Shown: positions 38,349 to 50,257 of the stretch, piece by piece | How positions within the stretch are numbered: the stretch's first letter is position 1 | How the letters are laid out: each line of letters begins with the position of its first letter | Assembly (NCBI GenBank): GCA_000231825.2 | Contig: JH720305.1 | Location: forward strand, 750,160 to 814,159 | Direction: 5' to 3' | Source: Tetrahymena elliotti 4EA | Taxonomy: Eukaryota > Ciliophora > Oligohymenophorea > Hymenostomatida > Tetrahymenidae | DNA length: 64,000 bases | The notes under the pieces: generated by a model | Database searches by the model: none | What the model was told of the DNA's origin: nothing | Seen by the model: only the letters and a program-made list of their open reading frames with translations | Made by a program: the position numbers and the translations under genes

Positions 38349-38816
38349 CCTTTAAACATAAACATAAACTTAATTATTCTGTGATTAATATTTTATTTTA
38401 TATATAGCATCAATATTTCAGAAAACCATTTTTATTTGTTTTTCTTTTAAAAATAAAAACTAACAATTTGATGAATAATATTAAAATTTTTAATTCTTCA
38501 AATGTTTTATTTTTGTGCCAGAAAATTTTTTTTACAATAAATAAACTTGTTGATGAATCTAATTTTGTAAAGTGAGTGAATAAATTTTACAAATATTTTG
38601 AATAATTGAATGAAAACAATATTGTTGTAAATTTTAACTAAAAAACATTCTAAAATTTATCTTGCTAAGTAGGCAGATTTTAGTATTGCAGCAAATATTA
38701 GAATAGTCTACTGATTTTTGATCTAAAATATCTAATTAAAAATTGTAAAGATTTACTTTTATAAATTATTAATACTTTTTATATTAAATTAGCAATTAGT
38801 AAATTTAGGATTAGAA
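38349..38816. other. Intergenic
   Basis: AT-rich spacer between member B and the ARM-repeat gene. Nothing was found in it. Confidence 0.65.
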
Positions 38817-40669
38817 ATGGAAGCAAAATAAGATAATTAGAATTAGCAAGTTTTGCAAGAAGGTCAATACCATAATTAGCTATTTGGGGAACCTAATCCC
38901 TAATAAAATGCTGAAGATGTTGATAATGATGAAGAAATAAAACATCTTATGAGTTTTCGTAAGTATAAAATAGGTCAAGATAATAGGAAAAGATTGGCTA
39001 ATGCTATTTTGAAAAGTATCCGCCATCAAAATTTAGAAAAATTAACTATTAGTAGTAAGCAGTTCTTAAATAGCTAATTTACATCTCAACTTCAAGAAAC
39101 ATCCTTACATGATTTAATAAGGTTTAAAGACCTCTTATTGTTAGTTTACAATCATTAAGGAGATATGTTCTACTTTTAATACTTTGAAGAAAAACTAAAG
39201 GAGAGCACCTAGTTTGTTGTTAATGTAATAGAGTATATAAAGAACATCATTAGTTTAGACCTAAAATAAATTACAGAGAAGTGCGATATTTTACTTGTTT
39301 TAACTGAAATATTGTCTGACATTCTATAATTTGTACCTGAAAAAGAGAAATTTGTAGATAAAGAAATTATTTAGCAAGATATTGTAGAAAAACTACTAAA
39401 CTTATGTCTAAATGAATCAGAAATTTCAAATAAAATAAGAACAAATGTAAAATATTTCTCATTTTAATCAATATTCATTTATTTCAATTAAAATAGACTA
39501 TGTTATTAGTAGCCTCTCTTTGTGAATTTTCATAAAATATAGCTGAGATTCTAGTAAACAGTGGTTTGTTAAATTCTTTATAGATTTTTGCTTAGTAAAA
39601 AGAATTTGATGTTGGTTTTATGGTGAATTTCACATGGCTTTGTTAGGCTATTCTCAAGTGGGATTTTATTTAAAAAGGACATAAATAGCAAGTAAGAATT
39701 AATTAAGTTGATGAGAAATATTTTATTTATTTTTTAATATTAAGCTTTTGTTATTTATTGAGTACGTTTTGTGGGTGTTGTTTGAGGGTTTGGATAAGAT
39801 AGGCTTTGAAAGTATATAATCTGTGCAAATAAGCAAAAATATATGTCAATCATTCAGTATTTTAAGAGAGATGGAAGACTATAAAGAGATGGTCATGAGC
39901 TAAAAATTTATTGGCAAAATCCTTTTAATAATATCAAAAAATTTCAATGAAGAAAATAAGTAATGTTTTGAGATGTACAACCGTTAAGTTAAGTGTTTCT
40001 ATAAGCTGCTGTTATAAATAGTAAGAGAAATGAATAAACACAGTAAGAAATATGATGACTTATTTACATGGATAGAAAATGAATCAAATTTAAGAACTCT
40101 TACTATGTTTGTTCACAATAATATCTTTTTAAATCTCAAAGCTGCTAAGCTTAGTCTAAGAATTACTTAATATTTAATTGAAATATCTCCTGTCATTCTA
40201 GATTCTTTATTTACTAACTCTTTTATTAATAAGTTAGTATTAATGCTTGATAATCAAACTTCTTTTGTGGTAAATTTATGATAGAAACAATATTAAAAAT
40301 AATTTATTTTATTTCATTTAGGAAACAATTTTAGCTTTATTACAGTTCTTAGTTCTTATGGGAAATCCAGAATAACTAAAATCCTTAATAGAAAACACTA
40401 ATGTATTAGAAAATACATTAAACTTATTTATCTTGGATACAACTACAACTGAATCCAAGCTAAAAATCTCTGAACTCATTCAAATGTTTCTCAAATATGG
40501 TGAATAAAATTTAAAGAAGGACCTTTAAGAAGAGAAAGAAGTTAATTTAGTCTAAATTCGTTTAGAAAGATTAAATGCCTAACAAGTAATTTAGAAAGAG
40601 ATTATGAGTTAATAAAACTCTGAATTAGTCTAAATCCTTTAATCCATAATAGATAAATATTTTAATTGA
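38817..40669 (+). CDS. Divergent importin-alpha-like ARM-repeat protein
   Basis: Four exons (38817-39446, 39497-39691, 39799-40269, 40322-40669) give 547 codons in phase. Residues near 48-80 (MSFRKYKIGQDNRKRLANA, then IRHQNLEKL) resemble the basic importin-beta-binding region of importin-alpha (RFKN.GKD..MRRRR). The rest is almost all alpha-helical repeats; NFTWLCQAILKW resembles the WTLSNLCR helix, and QMFLKYGEQNLKK resembles the terminal LIEKYF segment. Importin-alpha carries nuclear localisation signals to importin-beta, and ciliates have expanded, nucleus-specific sets. Many canonical ARM Trp/Asn pairs are not obvious, so this is a fast-evolving member or another ARM protein. The acceptor of intron 2 (gataag at 39798) was picked because it restores frame; an ATAG three bases further would not. 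Confidence 0.6.
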
Positions 40670-41138
40670 TTTTTGTGTTTTTCACTTGAAACATTTTAAT
40701 CAAATTCAGAATCTAAATATTTTAATAGTTTCTATATTTTATTTCTTAGATATTTATGAATCAATTTTTTGTATTGTTTGAAAAGCTTTTTATTTTATTA
40801 ATTTTACATTATTAAAATAATGAATTAATTAATTATTAAGATTAATGTGAAATTTCCATTACACAAGCATTTCTTTTTTTCTTTTAATTTCAATTAAAAA
40901 ATAATCGTTAAATTAAAACTTTTAACTTGAAAAATATTAAACTACTTTGAAAAAAAAATATGTTTGAAGAAATTGTTTTTTATTAAATTTGTTTTATTGA
41001 GATTAAAAATGCAAAGAGAATACAAAATTTAAATTACCAATTTTTTAAGTTTAAATTTTATTATGACGAATAAAGAAAGGAACACTTTTGAGTCATTAAT
41101 TATTTTATATTAATTCATTTTTGATTTTGATTATTAAT
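40670..41138. other. Convergent intergenic spacer
   Basis: AT-rich DNA between the 3' ends of two convergent genes. No feature could be defined. Confidence 0.65.
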
Positions 41139-42710
41139 TCAGATGTCATATAAATCATAAAAAACTTATTTAGGGTTAACTCTCATAAGACTGGATAAAT
41201 GCTTATCAAATTAGACAATACCTATAAATGTTTGATATAATAATTTATTCAATTACTATTAATAAGAGAGCAAGAGTAATGGCATGTCATCAGTTTTTAA
41301 AACTATGGGATTATTTGATCTATATAATATTTTAATTAAATTTAAAAGAGGAATAGGAGATTGACCTAGAGAATAAAGAAGCTCTAACTCATTAATTTCA
41401 TCCAAAATTGATTCTTTCTCAAGGAAAGTTTTTAAGTCTTTAAAGTAAAATCTTGTAAATAAAGTGACTTTCATTTTTCCATTTTTAATTTCTCTTTTAC
41501 CAATATTATGAATTTTTAAAGTATGTCCTTTAAAATTAAATAATAGTGCATATATAAATTCTTTACTTATTTTTTATTCTGCTGTAAGTGAGCTGTAATA
41601 AGGATTGATAGTAATATAAGAAATATGTTCTAGCTTATTTGGCTTTTTTCTATTAAATTCATTGTAATATTTTAATTCATCTAAACCCTCAATTTCTATA
41701 CACCATTAGCCTATCATAGAAGGTAAAACAATGTACACAAATATCTAAATTAAATATATGACCAAAGATATTACTGAGAAAATAAACACAACAAGAATTA
41801 ATTATTCTGTCACTCCATTTCCCCTAAACTTAAAGAAATCAAAATACCCCAACGATACTGGGATTAATAATGCTAGCATAGACATTAGTTTACAAATCAA
41901 AAACCAATTTTGAGTTCTTTATGAAAAATCTTTCATGTTAGTAAATTCCTACCTTGAATGAGAATTTCTGTTATCTAAGCCACAATGAGTAAACACTGTT
42001 ATACTGAAAAAGAGAAAAGTTAATGCATTTGTAATCGGGTCATTTTATTAGAACATAATGCTTTTAGTGAATCTATAGCATACTATAATCATGATTATAA
42101 ACTGAAAAGGAATAAAAAATAAAAAATAGAAACGTATTCCCATTGCTATATATATCAATCCAAAATAAGCAATAAATTCTATGTATAAAGGTAGAAACTA
42201 ATAAAACTCATATTGCTGACCTCTGATAATTTTAGCCCAAAGGTAATTCAAATAGAAACTTATAATAATCATAATAGGTATTTGTATGTAGAAAGCCACT
42301 TCTTCCCTAGCAAAAAAGGTCCAAAAAATAACAAAAATAATTTCTTAAATCATAGGAATATTTATTATTTCTGATCTAAATGCAGAACTAACAGCATTAT
42401 TTTAAGAAACTAACTAAAGAACCTCCTCAATTTATAGAGACACACAGAATAAAATGATCAAACTCCCCCATGCTTCAGGCCTCATTATTGTAAAACAAAT
42501 TACTAGTCTGATAAGCTTGTCAAAAATATATAAGAAAGCAAATAATGGCCATATTTTGTATTCCTGTTAATATAAATAAATTAAAAGTCTATCCATAAAT
42601 AAAACCAAATTCATAAAAAAAATTACTATAATCTTTGTAAAAAACAAGTAAACCATTGCCCAGTGAGCATATTTATAGACCAATATAGATATGATCTTTG
42701 AAAAATTCAT
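41139..42710 (-). CDS. Multi-pass membrane protein, local family 2, member D
   Basis: Exon 1 is 42710-42627 and exon 2 is 42563-41139; they are separated by a 63-nt intron that contains no stop, so the frame is open either way (502 residues spliced, 523 unspliced). The intron is supported by paralogues E and F, which have frame-breaking introns at the same point. About nine hydrophobic helices fill the first 320 residues. Family marks are IPMIQEIIF in helix 4, FYLNYLWAKI in helix 5, then a cytosolic tail starting IEIEGLDELKYYNEF and containing ALLFNFKG. No catalytic motif or known family is recognised. The frame is open upstream with a basic stretch (RSKRYRFGKF) but no ATG, as also seen in E and F. 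Confidence 0.75.
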
Positions 42711-43269
42711 CTCTTCTAAATATATCAAATAGATAAATTTTCCAAAACGGTATCTCTTAGATCTAATTATTAATTAAACTTAAATATTATTAAAATATTG
42801 ACTTTTTTATTCTTTTTTCGTTTTTGCAAGTAAAATCAGTAGATAATTCTTATTACATTTTGGTAGTATCTTTACTATTAATTATATTATAATCATTTTA
42901 TATTATAAATTTTTATAGCTTTGTGTTGGTAAACAATTTTTCTAAGATTTAATTATTTAATATTTATTTTTTTAAGAAGAATTATTTTTTAAATCTTTCA
43001 TATTAAAATGAAATTCATGATTTTAATGAACAATGAAAAGAATATCTAAATAGCCAAATTCAGTTTAAAAAATATATCTTATAAAAAGAATCAAATAACA
43101 TCCAAGAACAAATTTGATGAATTTAGAATTCAAATAAATAAAATATTTTTATTCATAAATTATTTCTGTTAAATTAACAGAGAGATAACTTTATTTAATT
43201 GTAAATTAGTGTAGTTTTAAAAAATGTTTTTCTCTTTTTTTATTTTATTCTAATAAAAATAATTTCAGT

Positions 43270-43307
43270 GTATAGCCCTGAAAAGGCAGTACCTTAGGGT
43301 ACTATAC
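43270..43307. other. Stem-loop GTATAG-CCCT / AGGG-TA-CTATAC
   Basis: An inverted repeat: GTATAG pairs with CTATAC at the outer ends, and CCCT pairs with AGGG inside, with a two-base bulge and a 16-nt loop. The local GC content is well above its surroundings. It could be a small RNA structure, a transcript end, or a relic of a mobile element; nothing decides between these. Confidence 0.45.
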
Positions 43308-43331
43308 ATATATATATATATATATATATAA
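43308..43331. repeat. (TA)n microsatellite
   Basis: About twelve uninterrupted TA dinucleotides directly after the hairpin. Confidence 0.95.
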
Positions 43332-43847
43332 ATAAATTTCAAAATATGCAATATTTATTAAATTTATCATTTTAACTATCCTATTATCAAAAATAAAATT
43401 TTCTATTATCTTTATTAAATAGTATGATTAGTTTAAAGAATAAGATTCAATTAGATATATTTTACTTTCTAAAATTTTCTAAAAGTAGAATTTTCTTAAT
43501 TTAATGAAATAAAAGATTAGTTTTAATAGAGTTAAAAGAATCTAAAAATAAATATCAACCATTAAATTTTTTTTAAATGATTTTTTAGAATAAATCTTTT
43601 GTTAGGAATATTTAGTTTTCTCATTTATAAGAAATAGATATTAAATATCAAATTTAAATATTATTATGATGAAGTATTTTGAAAAAAATTTGTAAGTAAA
43701 TCAAAAAAAATTTATTTATTATTTTAGATTTAAAAAAGAAAATGAACTAACATGAAAATAAGATAGATATGTGCAAATATATCTAATTATTATTAATTCA
43801 ACTTTTATCAATTTGATTATTTACTTATTACTGTGTTTGCATATTTT

Positions 43848-44381
43848 TCAATTATAGTAAGCATTAACACAAGCAATAAAAGATAGAACGAAACTGATTA
43901 ACATTACTATATCACCTGTTATTGCTCCAAATAGTCTAACATAATTAGAACTTCCTTATGGAAGCATATAACCAACTGTGTAAAGCAGTCTTCCTAAAAT
44001 AGCAACAAATCCTAAAACTGCTGAAAAAACAGGATATTTTAAAGCTCCAACTATAATGAATAATGTTTAAGGTCCCCAATTTTCAAGAAAATTATAGTGA
44101 ACTCTTTATGATTTAGCAAATTAGAGCCATTTAGCATAAGGGAGTTTATCTGAATATCTTCCGTGACCCATATCAGGATAGCCTGATGATTTATCAATAG
44201 GTAAGCCAGTGTTTTCTAAGTGTTCCTTTCCAAAATTTTCTCTCATGAATTCTGGGGTAAAAACTCTGTCTCTCAATTTTCCAGGGATGATAAATGCTAT
44301 TAATATCATCTCAAATGAAAAAATAACAGCTGACAAAACTGCTAATTAAAAATGATCTTCTACTTCAAACACTACTGTCAT
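43848..44381 (-). CDS. MAPEG protein, microsomal glutathione S-transferase 3-like
   Basis: Single exon, 177 residues. MAPEG proteins are four-helix membrane enzymes of the ER or outer mitochondrial membrane that use glutathione to conjugate or reduce lipid hydroperoxides. The family core is clear in RVHYNFLENWGPQTLF (compare RAHQNTLEVYPPFLFF of human MGST3), followed by VGALKYPVFSAVLG and GRLLYTVGYMLPQGSSN. Four hydrophobic helices are visible. Between helices 1 and 2 there is an insertion of about 40 residues (PDMGHGRYSDKLPYAKW region), making it longer than the 152 residues of human MGST3. The start is the first ATG in frame. Enzymatic activity is inferred from the family only. Confidence 0.9.
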
Positions 44382-45535
44382 TTTAAATATATTTTATTTT
44401 CTTAGTTAAATTTATATCTATTTAGTTTTAATTTCTTGTAAATGTTTTATTTTATTTTTAATTATATTTTAATTTTCTTTTTTTCTTTTTCAATAAGATA
44501 AATTTTAATGACATTTAATTACTTAACTGATCTAATTTTAATTTTTAATTTTTTTTTACTTAAAATTTTTTTTGCTTTCAATTTTTTGTAAGAATTCATC
44601 AAATTTAATAATTCTTTAGAGTTTCTATTATTCTTTTTTTAACATCTAATTTTCTAAAACTTTAATTATAATGGCAAAATTCAAATTCAAAGAAAATCAT
44701 TAATAGTAAATTCAATCCAATTCATTGTAAATTAAATTAAAATAGAAAGATTAAAATCTTTAAAAAAAAAATCGAAAAGAAAACTACATCTTATCTATTG
44801 GCTCTTTAAAAAAAAAATTTTTTTCAAATAATTTTATTTTTCACTTTTGAAATTCGAAATAAAAAATATTTTATTAATTTTTTTAAAAATAAAAATTTTG
44901 TTTCAATAACATATGATGGTTTTTCAGATGAAATTATCTCAATTGTTTTTAGATGAACAATTAAGTTTAGATTCAGTCCAAATATATAAATTTATAAAAT
45001 TTTAGAAAAAAAACAGGTTAATAGCATTTTCCATTATTTAATTTTTTTTTAACAAAATACTTTTAAAAACGAAGAAACTATTTTTATTATCTTTTTGTTT
45101 CTTATGATTTTAGCTAAAAATGGTTTTAAGAGAAAATATTATTAAGCATAGGGCAATTTATTATTTTGAAGAATGAAATAAAAACTCAATAAAATATAGA
45201 TTTGTAATAAAGAAAAAGGCTTGCTCTATGTAGAGCAAATAATTGTTTTTATTAAACTTTTTTTACTCAAAAAAAGAGTAAATTACTTTTCTTATTAGTT
45301 AGTAAAGAATTTGTTAAAAATGTATTAATTTTAAAGAATTTAAAAAATAAATAAATGTCGAAATACTAATTTTAGTTAGCTAAACAAAATATTTTTCTCT
45401 TTAACTAGGTAGACTTAAAAAGAAAAAATACATTATAAATGTATATACTTAAAAGAAATGCAAATAATAGATGAATAAAAAATATTTGAAATACAAGTTA
45501 ATTAGTGAGTTAATTATGGTTTTTTATTTAGAATG
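44382..45535. other. Intergenic upstream of the MAPEG gene
   Basis: Very AT-rich DNA with long T-runs at 44450-44560 and A-runs near 44760. No coding frame was found. It must hold the MAPEG promoter and the 3' end of member E. Confidence 0.65.
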
Positions 45536-47835
45536 TCAATTATTTTTAGATTCTCTTTCAGCTTAGATTAAGCACTGATAAATAAAACAGTATTCTATAT
45601 TTTTTAGAATTTAGCTTGGTTTGGTGAAGGTGAGCTTTTGAGCATGCTTTTTAAAATATTCTTAATGAATGACCAACTATTTTTACTTTGTTTCTAATTG
45701 TTCTTTAGTTTATTAAAGAAACTGGTAGAGTTCATTAATCTCTTCAAATATTTTATCTTACTAATCTTGGCCTTTACTATTATTGTATGATTTACCTAAT
45801 TGTTATCTTAATTGTTAGGCTTCTTCTGTCTTTTTATTAATTTCATCTCCATAGCCCTAAACTTATTTTTCTAGGTCTGCAATACTTTTAACTAATTTTT
45901 GCAAAATACTTTATTAGTTTTCTTCAATTGCTTTTTATTATTGATTTATTCTTTGCTTTATGATAGATAATACTTTATCTCTGTTCTCATCAATATCATA
46001 TGGAATGTTAATCTTAACATGTAATTAATTTTCAGATTCAGTGTGATTTCTCTAATAAGTATCTTAAGTCGTAGTAATATTAACTTTTGTTAAATTGTCT
46101 TCTTGATTTTTCTTTAGACTTTCTTCATCTTCCCAAATTAGATTTAATCTCTTTTTAATAATAAGCCCTTACATCATGGCAATCATGAGCTCTTTAGAAT
46201 GATTTAATTGAAGATATAAAAGATCTACTGGTATTTATTGAGTTGTTATTATTGCTGTACTGTTAGAGATTATTTTGCTATATATCAATTTAGTTAATTG
46301 TGATTTATTTACATAAAAAGGACAATCTATTTCTTTGATATATGGATTAATTCTTTCTTATGAAAGAGCTTTTTCGAAAAGATGAATTAAATTTCTTATC
46401 TTTTCCTAATATTTCTTCTAAAGTTCCTCCTTAGAATATTTTTTTGGAATTTCATTTTCATTTTACATGCCAAAAAATACCTTCACATTATCATAGAAAC
46501 TCTCATTTTCATTTTCTTTTTGTATTTCCAAAAACTTCTTTAGGGTAACATTGAAATTCTCACCTTAATAATCTCTGTTCCCAAAATAGTCGATAGAAAT
46601 AGAAAGATTTCCAAAATTGAATAAAAAGGCATAATACATCTCAAATGCTTCCTTTTCTGACAATTTGCTAAAAGTCTTTTCATCTATTTTGATTTTTACA
46701 TATTCAACATATTTTAAATTTAACTTATTTTCTTTGTGGAGATTGTTGTACTTAACCAATTCTTTAAAGTTTTCTATTTCAATAAAGAGTTCGCCATTAA
46801 AAAAGGGAGAAATCACGAAATCCCATAAATCTTTGAATAGAAAAATTAAACTAAGCCCAGATGCTATTAGCACTATAATTATATAGTTAAACTTGATTCC
46901 AGATCCAACTAAACCTATCTTAGGAGCAAGGAAAATTCCATAAGTTGATAAAAGAAAAGAAATCTATATTAGCTTTATTAGGATCTAAGCATTTAAATTT
47001 CTCTAAGAATACATCTAAATAAGAGACAAACCTTGTTTTCTTTCAGGTCTTCTTAGTTCTACTCCTCCTTAGATAAAAACTTATAGAAGAATAAATGCAT
47101 TTAGCAATAAAATTTGAGAAACTGGAGTATTCTCTGCAATAGGCAATCTGGAATTTCTGTACATCATGAAAGCACATAAAGCCCCATTAAGTAAAAAGTA
47201 GAGAACGAAGAAGTTTTCAATATTAAAACATATAAAAATAAGACCAAAGCAAGAGAAATGATTTATAATTTCTTTAATAGTTGCATAAAAATCTAGAGTT
47301 TCTGTGCTAAGCATCTTCCACCATAAATAGTTAAACATTGTGTAAGAAAACAAAAAGGAAGGAGTATTTAGTAAAAAGACTTCCTCATTTTATATGAAAA
47401 GAGAGAAGCAAAGGACTGACAATATTTGAGGTATCAAAAATACGTTAAGAGAAAATGATTCTAATAGGAAATCATATTTATCTTATTAATCAAAATCTTC
47501 ATAAAATTCATCCTTCTTTCCTCCACCTTTCATCCAATATGCGTAAGCCTCTTCAAATTGCAGCATGATAGATATAATTAACACCAATGCTTCTGATAGT
47601 CTAGGTTAAACAACTTGAATAACAAAGAATATTCTCATTAGTTTATCAATAACAAATAGAGTAATGAAGGTCTGAAAATATGGATATTCCTAAACAAAAA
47701 AACAAAAGTTAAAAAAAAGAAAATCCAAAAAGTAGAATTTACTGTCATATACTTAAAGAATATGTAGACTAATATCCATTAAATATACTTAATGACAAGA
47801 ACTATACCTATTTAGCTTAAACTTAGTCCAAACAT
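45536..47835 (-). CDS. Multi-pass membrane protein with coiled-coil tail, local family 2, member E
   Basis: Exon 1 (47835-47743) and exon 2 (47689-45536), joined in phase 0 across a 53-nt intron, give 748 residues. The N-terminal half matches members D and F: KYIQWILVYIFFKYMT before the intron, VIDKLMRIFFVI after it, QFEEAYAYW at the end of helix 3, and FNYLWWKM in helix 5. The cytosolic tail starts with FIEIENFKELVKYNN and contains AFLFNFGNLSISI. Unlike D and F it continues for about 250 more residues, which are strongly charged and predicted by eye to form coiled coil (IKQRINQQQKAIEENQ, then repeated Gln/Glu/Lys heptads to the C-terminus). This suggests a membrane protein that dimerises or docks to a scaffold. 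No family is recognised. Confidence 0.77.
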
Positions 47836-48649
47836 TCTATTATTCTTAGCTTTAATACTTGTATCTTTCTTTTTAATTTAATTAAAAATATATGTCTGTT
47901 AAAGATTTTCTTCAATTATTATCAAAAATATAATTCATTCGCCTTATCAATTATATTATCAATCAGTCAACTAAATTAGAAACTTAGATATTTCCTAAGT
48001 AATCGTTAAAATTTGTTAAAATGAATATTAATAATAAGCATTGATTGCTATTAAAATTTACAAACTCAATATTTTTCTCATTTAAAAAATTATTTTAAAT
48101 TTCTTGTAAAATGTATATTTTCTTTATCATCTTATTTATAATATTGTTTTTAGGTTTAATTAAAAATGTTCACATTTTATGTTTACTTTGTATTAAAAAC
48201 TAATAAATAAATTAATATTGAGTGTTAAAAGATTTTTTAAAATTTAATTATGTGACTCTAGAATAAACAAACAATTCTTAAATAATTAAGAAAATTCTTC
48301 TTTTAAAACAAATTTAATTTACCCAATAAATCTATTTACAAAAAAATATGATTAAGTATGTTTAAAAATAGATTAGCCAAATATTAAAAAATTAATAATT
48401 TATAAATGTTTAAAAAATTAAATGTAAAGAAAAATTTAATGAATCTATTGCTAAACAGAATTAAAATATGTTTGAATTAATAGGAAATTTAAAAGGTTTA
48501 TTTTATTAAAAACTAAATGAAAATAAAATAAAACATTTTTAAATTAAATTTTCATATTTATGTTTACTAAAAAAACATTTAAAATTATTTTGGTCTTTAT
48601 TAATAGCTTAAAATGATATTTAAATAATAAATGAATTTTAGGTTTATCT
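47836..48649. other. Intergenic between two family-2 paralogues
   Basis: AT-rich spacer with no supported feature. The frame upstream of the member-E ATG is open and basic for about 40 codons back to a TGA, but has no ATG. Confidence 0.65.
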
Positions 48650-50257
48650 TCAATAAATTAGATCTTCTATCAATAGTTGAGGACTGATATTAATTTACTT
48701 GAATACATTTTTTTGTTAAAGTAAATTGAAGTAAAAAACAATTCTTTTAAGGTGAGAATAGTCCCTTTAGACTAGAATCAATTAATTTGGCATATTCTGT
48801 GATATAACTAAAGGTGTTTAAATTTACTAGCTTATCATTTTCATAAATTCAAATATTGAAGAAATATACTTTTTTTCTTCATAAATTTCATGTATGTAAA
48901 TTTCGTAAACATTAGGGATTAATTATTAAGTTTAGAATACCTTAGAGAAGTAAGATATATCAATAACTTTATCTAGCTCTATTACCATTCCATATTATTG
49001 TTATTTTCTACTACCTATACTTGGGATGTTCAATTTTTAAGATCCAAAATTGAAAAATAAGCAAAAAATGCAATCATTTATATGCTCTTATGAATGGTCT
49101 TTATCATAGAATTTGAATAAAATTAGTTGATTTGTTTACTAGTTTTTCGCTTTAATAGACTTATTTAGCTTTTTAAGGTCTTTACTTGTTTCTATCTCAA
49201 TTATATTATTACCTTTCAGCCTAGGTAATAAGTAGAAAACAAATATTTCTACTATATTTATACAACTATATAACAAAGCAGTTACTATTATAAAAATTAT
49301 GAAGGATTAAGATTGTTTTAAACGATACTAGCTGATAAAACTATTGTAAGCTAATATTGTTGCAGCCAAAAGAAAATTATTCTAAATAAACTTCTGCAAG
49401 AGCAAGAAATTCAATGTTGTGTTTGAGACTCTTTTGTAATCCTTTTGCTTGGTATAATTAGAAGTTTTTCTTATTTCTATTCCAGAATTAAAGAAGACTA
49501 TGAATGAGATTGGAATGCAAAATAAGATTTTTAAGAACATAGGGAATTGACTGCTTTAAGGTAATATGTATCTATTAAACATAAAAACTATGATGACAGA
49601 GCTTACTAAAGAGAATTCAAGGAAGAAGTAAGGGATATTTGAAAGAATAAATAGCATCCCAATATAAGCAGTTAATGATATAAATTCTAGCATCATTTAA
49701 TGATATTAAACAATCGAGCAGCTCATAATCTAACTCCATAAGCAGTTCATGTAAAAGAATAAGAACAAGAAGCAAGGTATAGAAAATATAAAAGCTGTTT
49801 CATTTTTTTCAATCAAATTCCAAGTTAGAATAAATATCACCTAAGGAATCATAGGAATATTGATAATAGAAGGATTAAATGCATTTTACAGTTTACTTTT
49901 TTTATTTTCTATCTCATCTTCATTCTTTTAATTGTAATAAACATATAGCAATTCTTCAAAATAAAACAAAACAACAAAGAAGATCACCACAAGCTAAAGC
50001 TTAGAGGGTTTGACTATAAAGTAAATGATACAAAATCTAACAACCTTGTCTAAGATTAAAAGGCATATAAACAGAAACTGATCTCTTGAGTCCTTGTTAT
50101 AATACAATAATTTTTAATATTTTGACAAAAACAAACTAGATTTATTAAAATGAATAGATTTAATAAATTTTACCATCATGAACTAAAAAAAGAGGTAAAT
50201 CTGAATATATTGTATATATTTCAGACAAAGAAACTAAAAAAATTAGCTTATTTCCAT
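48650..50257 (-). CDS. Multi-pass membrane protein, local family 2, member F
   Basis: Exon 1 (50257-50174) and exon 2 (50092-48650), phase 0 across an 81-nt intron, give 508 residues. Exon 1 encodes KYIQYIQIYLFFQFMM, lining up with member E before the intron; LILDKVVRFCIIYF, SIINIPMIPQVIF and FFYMNCLWSQI then follow the same order as in D and E. The tail carries IIEIETSKDLKKLNK and CLFFNFGSQKLNI. Helix count is about nine. The C-terminus ends soon after the tail domain, as in member D. Basic residues precede the first ATG in an open frame. Function is unknown; orthologues should be sought among ciliate membrane proteins with no annotated domain. Confidence 0.76.

Larger units (their letters stand above)
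42711..43847. other. Intergenic with a hairpin and TA microsatellite
   Basis: AT-rich spacer between member D and the MAPEG gene. The only structure seen is the hairpin at 43270-43307 followed directly by a TA run. Confidence 0.65.

Noticed and set aside
46665..46886. Plus-strand open frame
   Set aside because: Antisense shadow of the family-2 member E tail domain.
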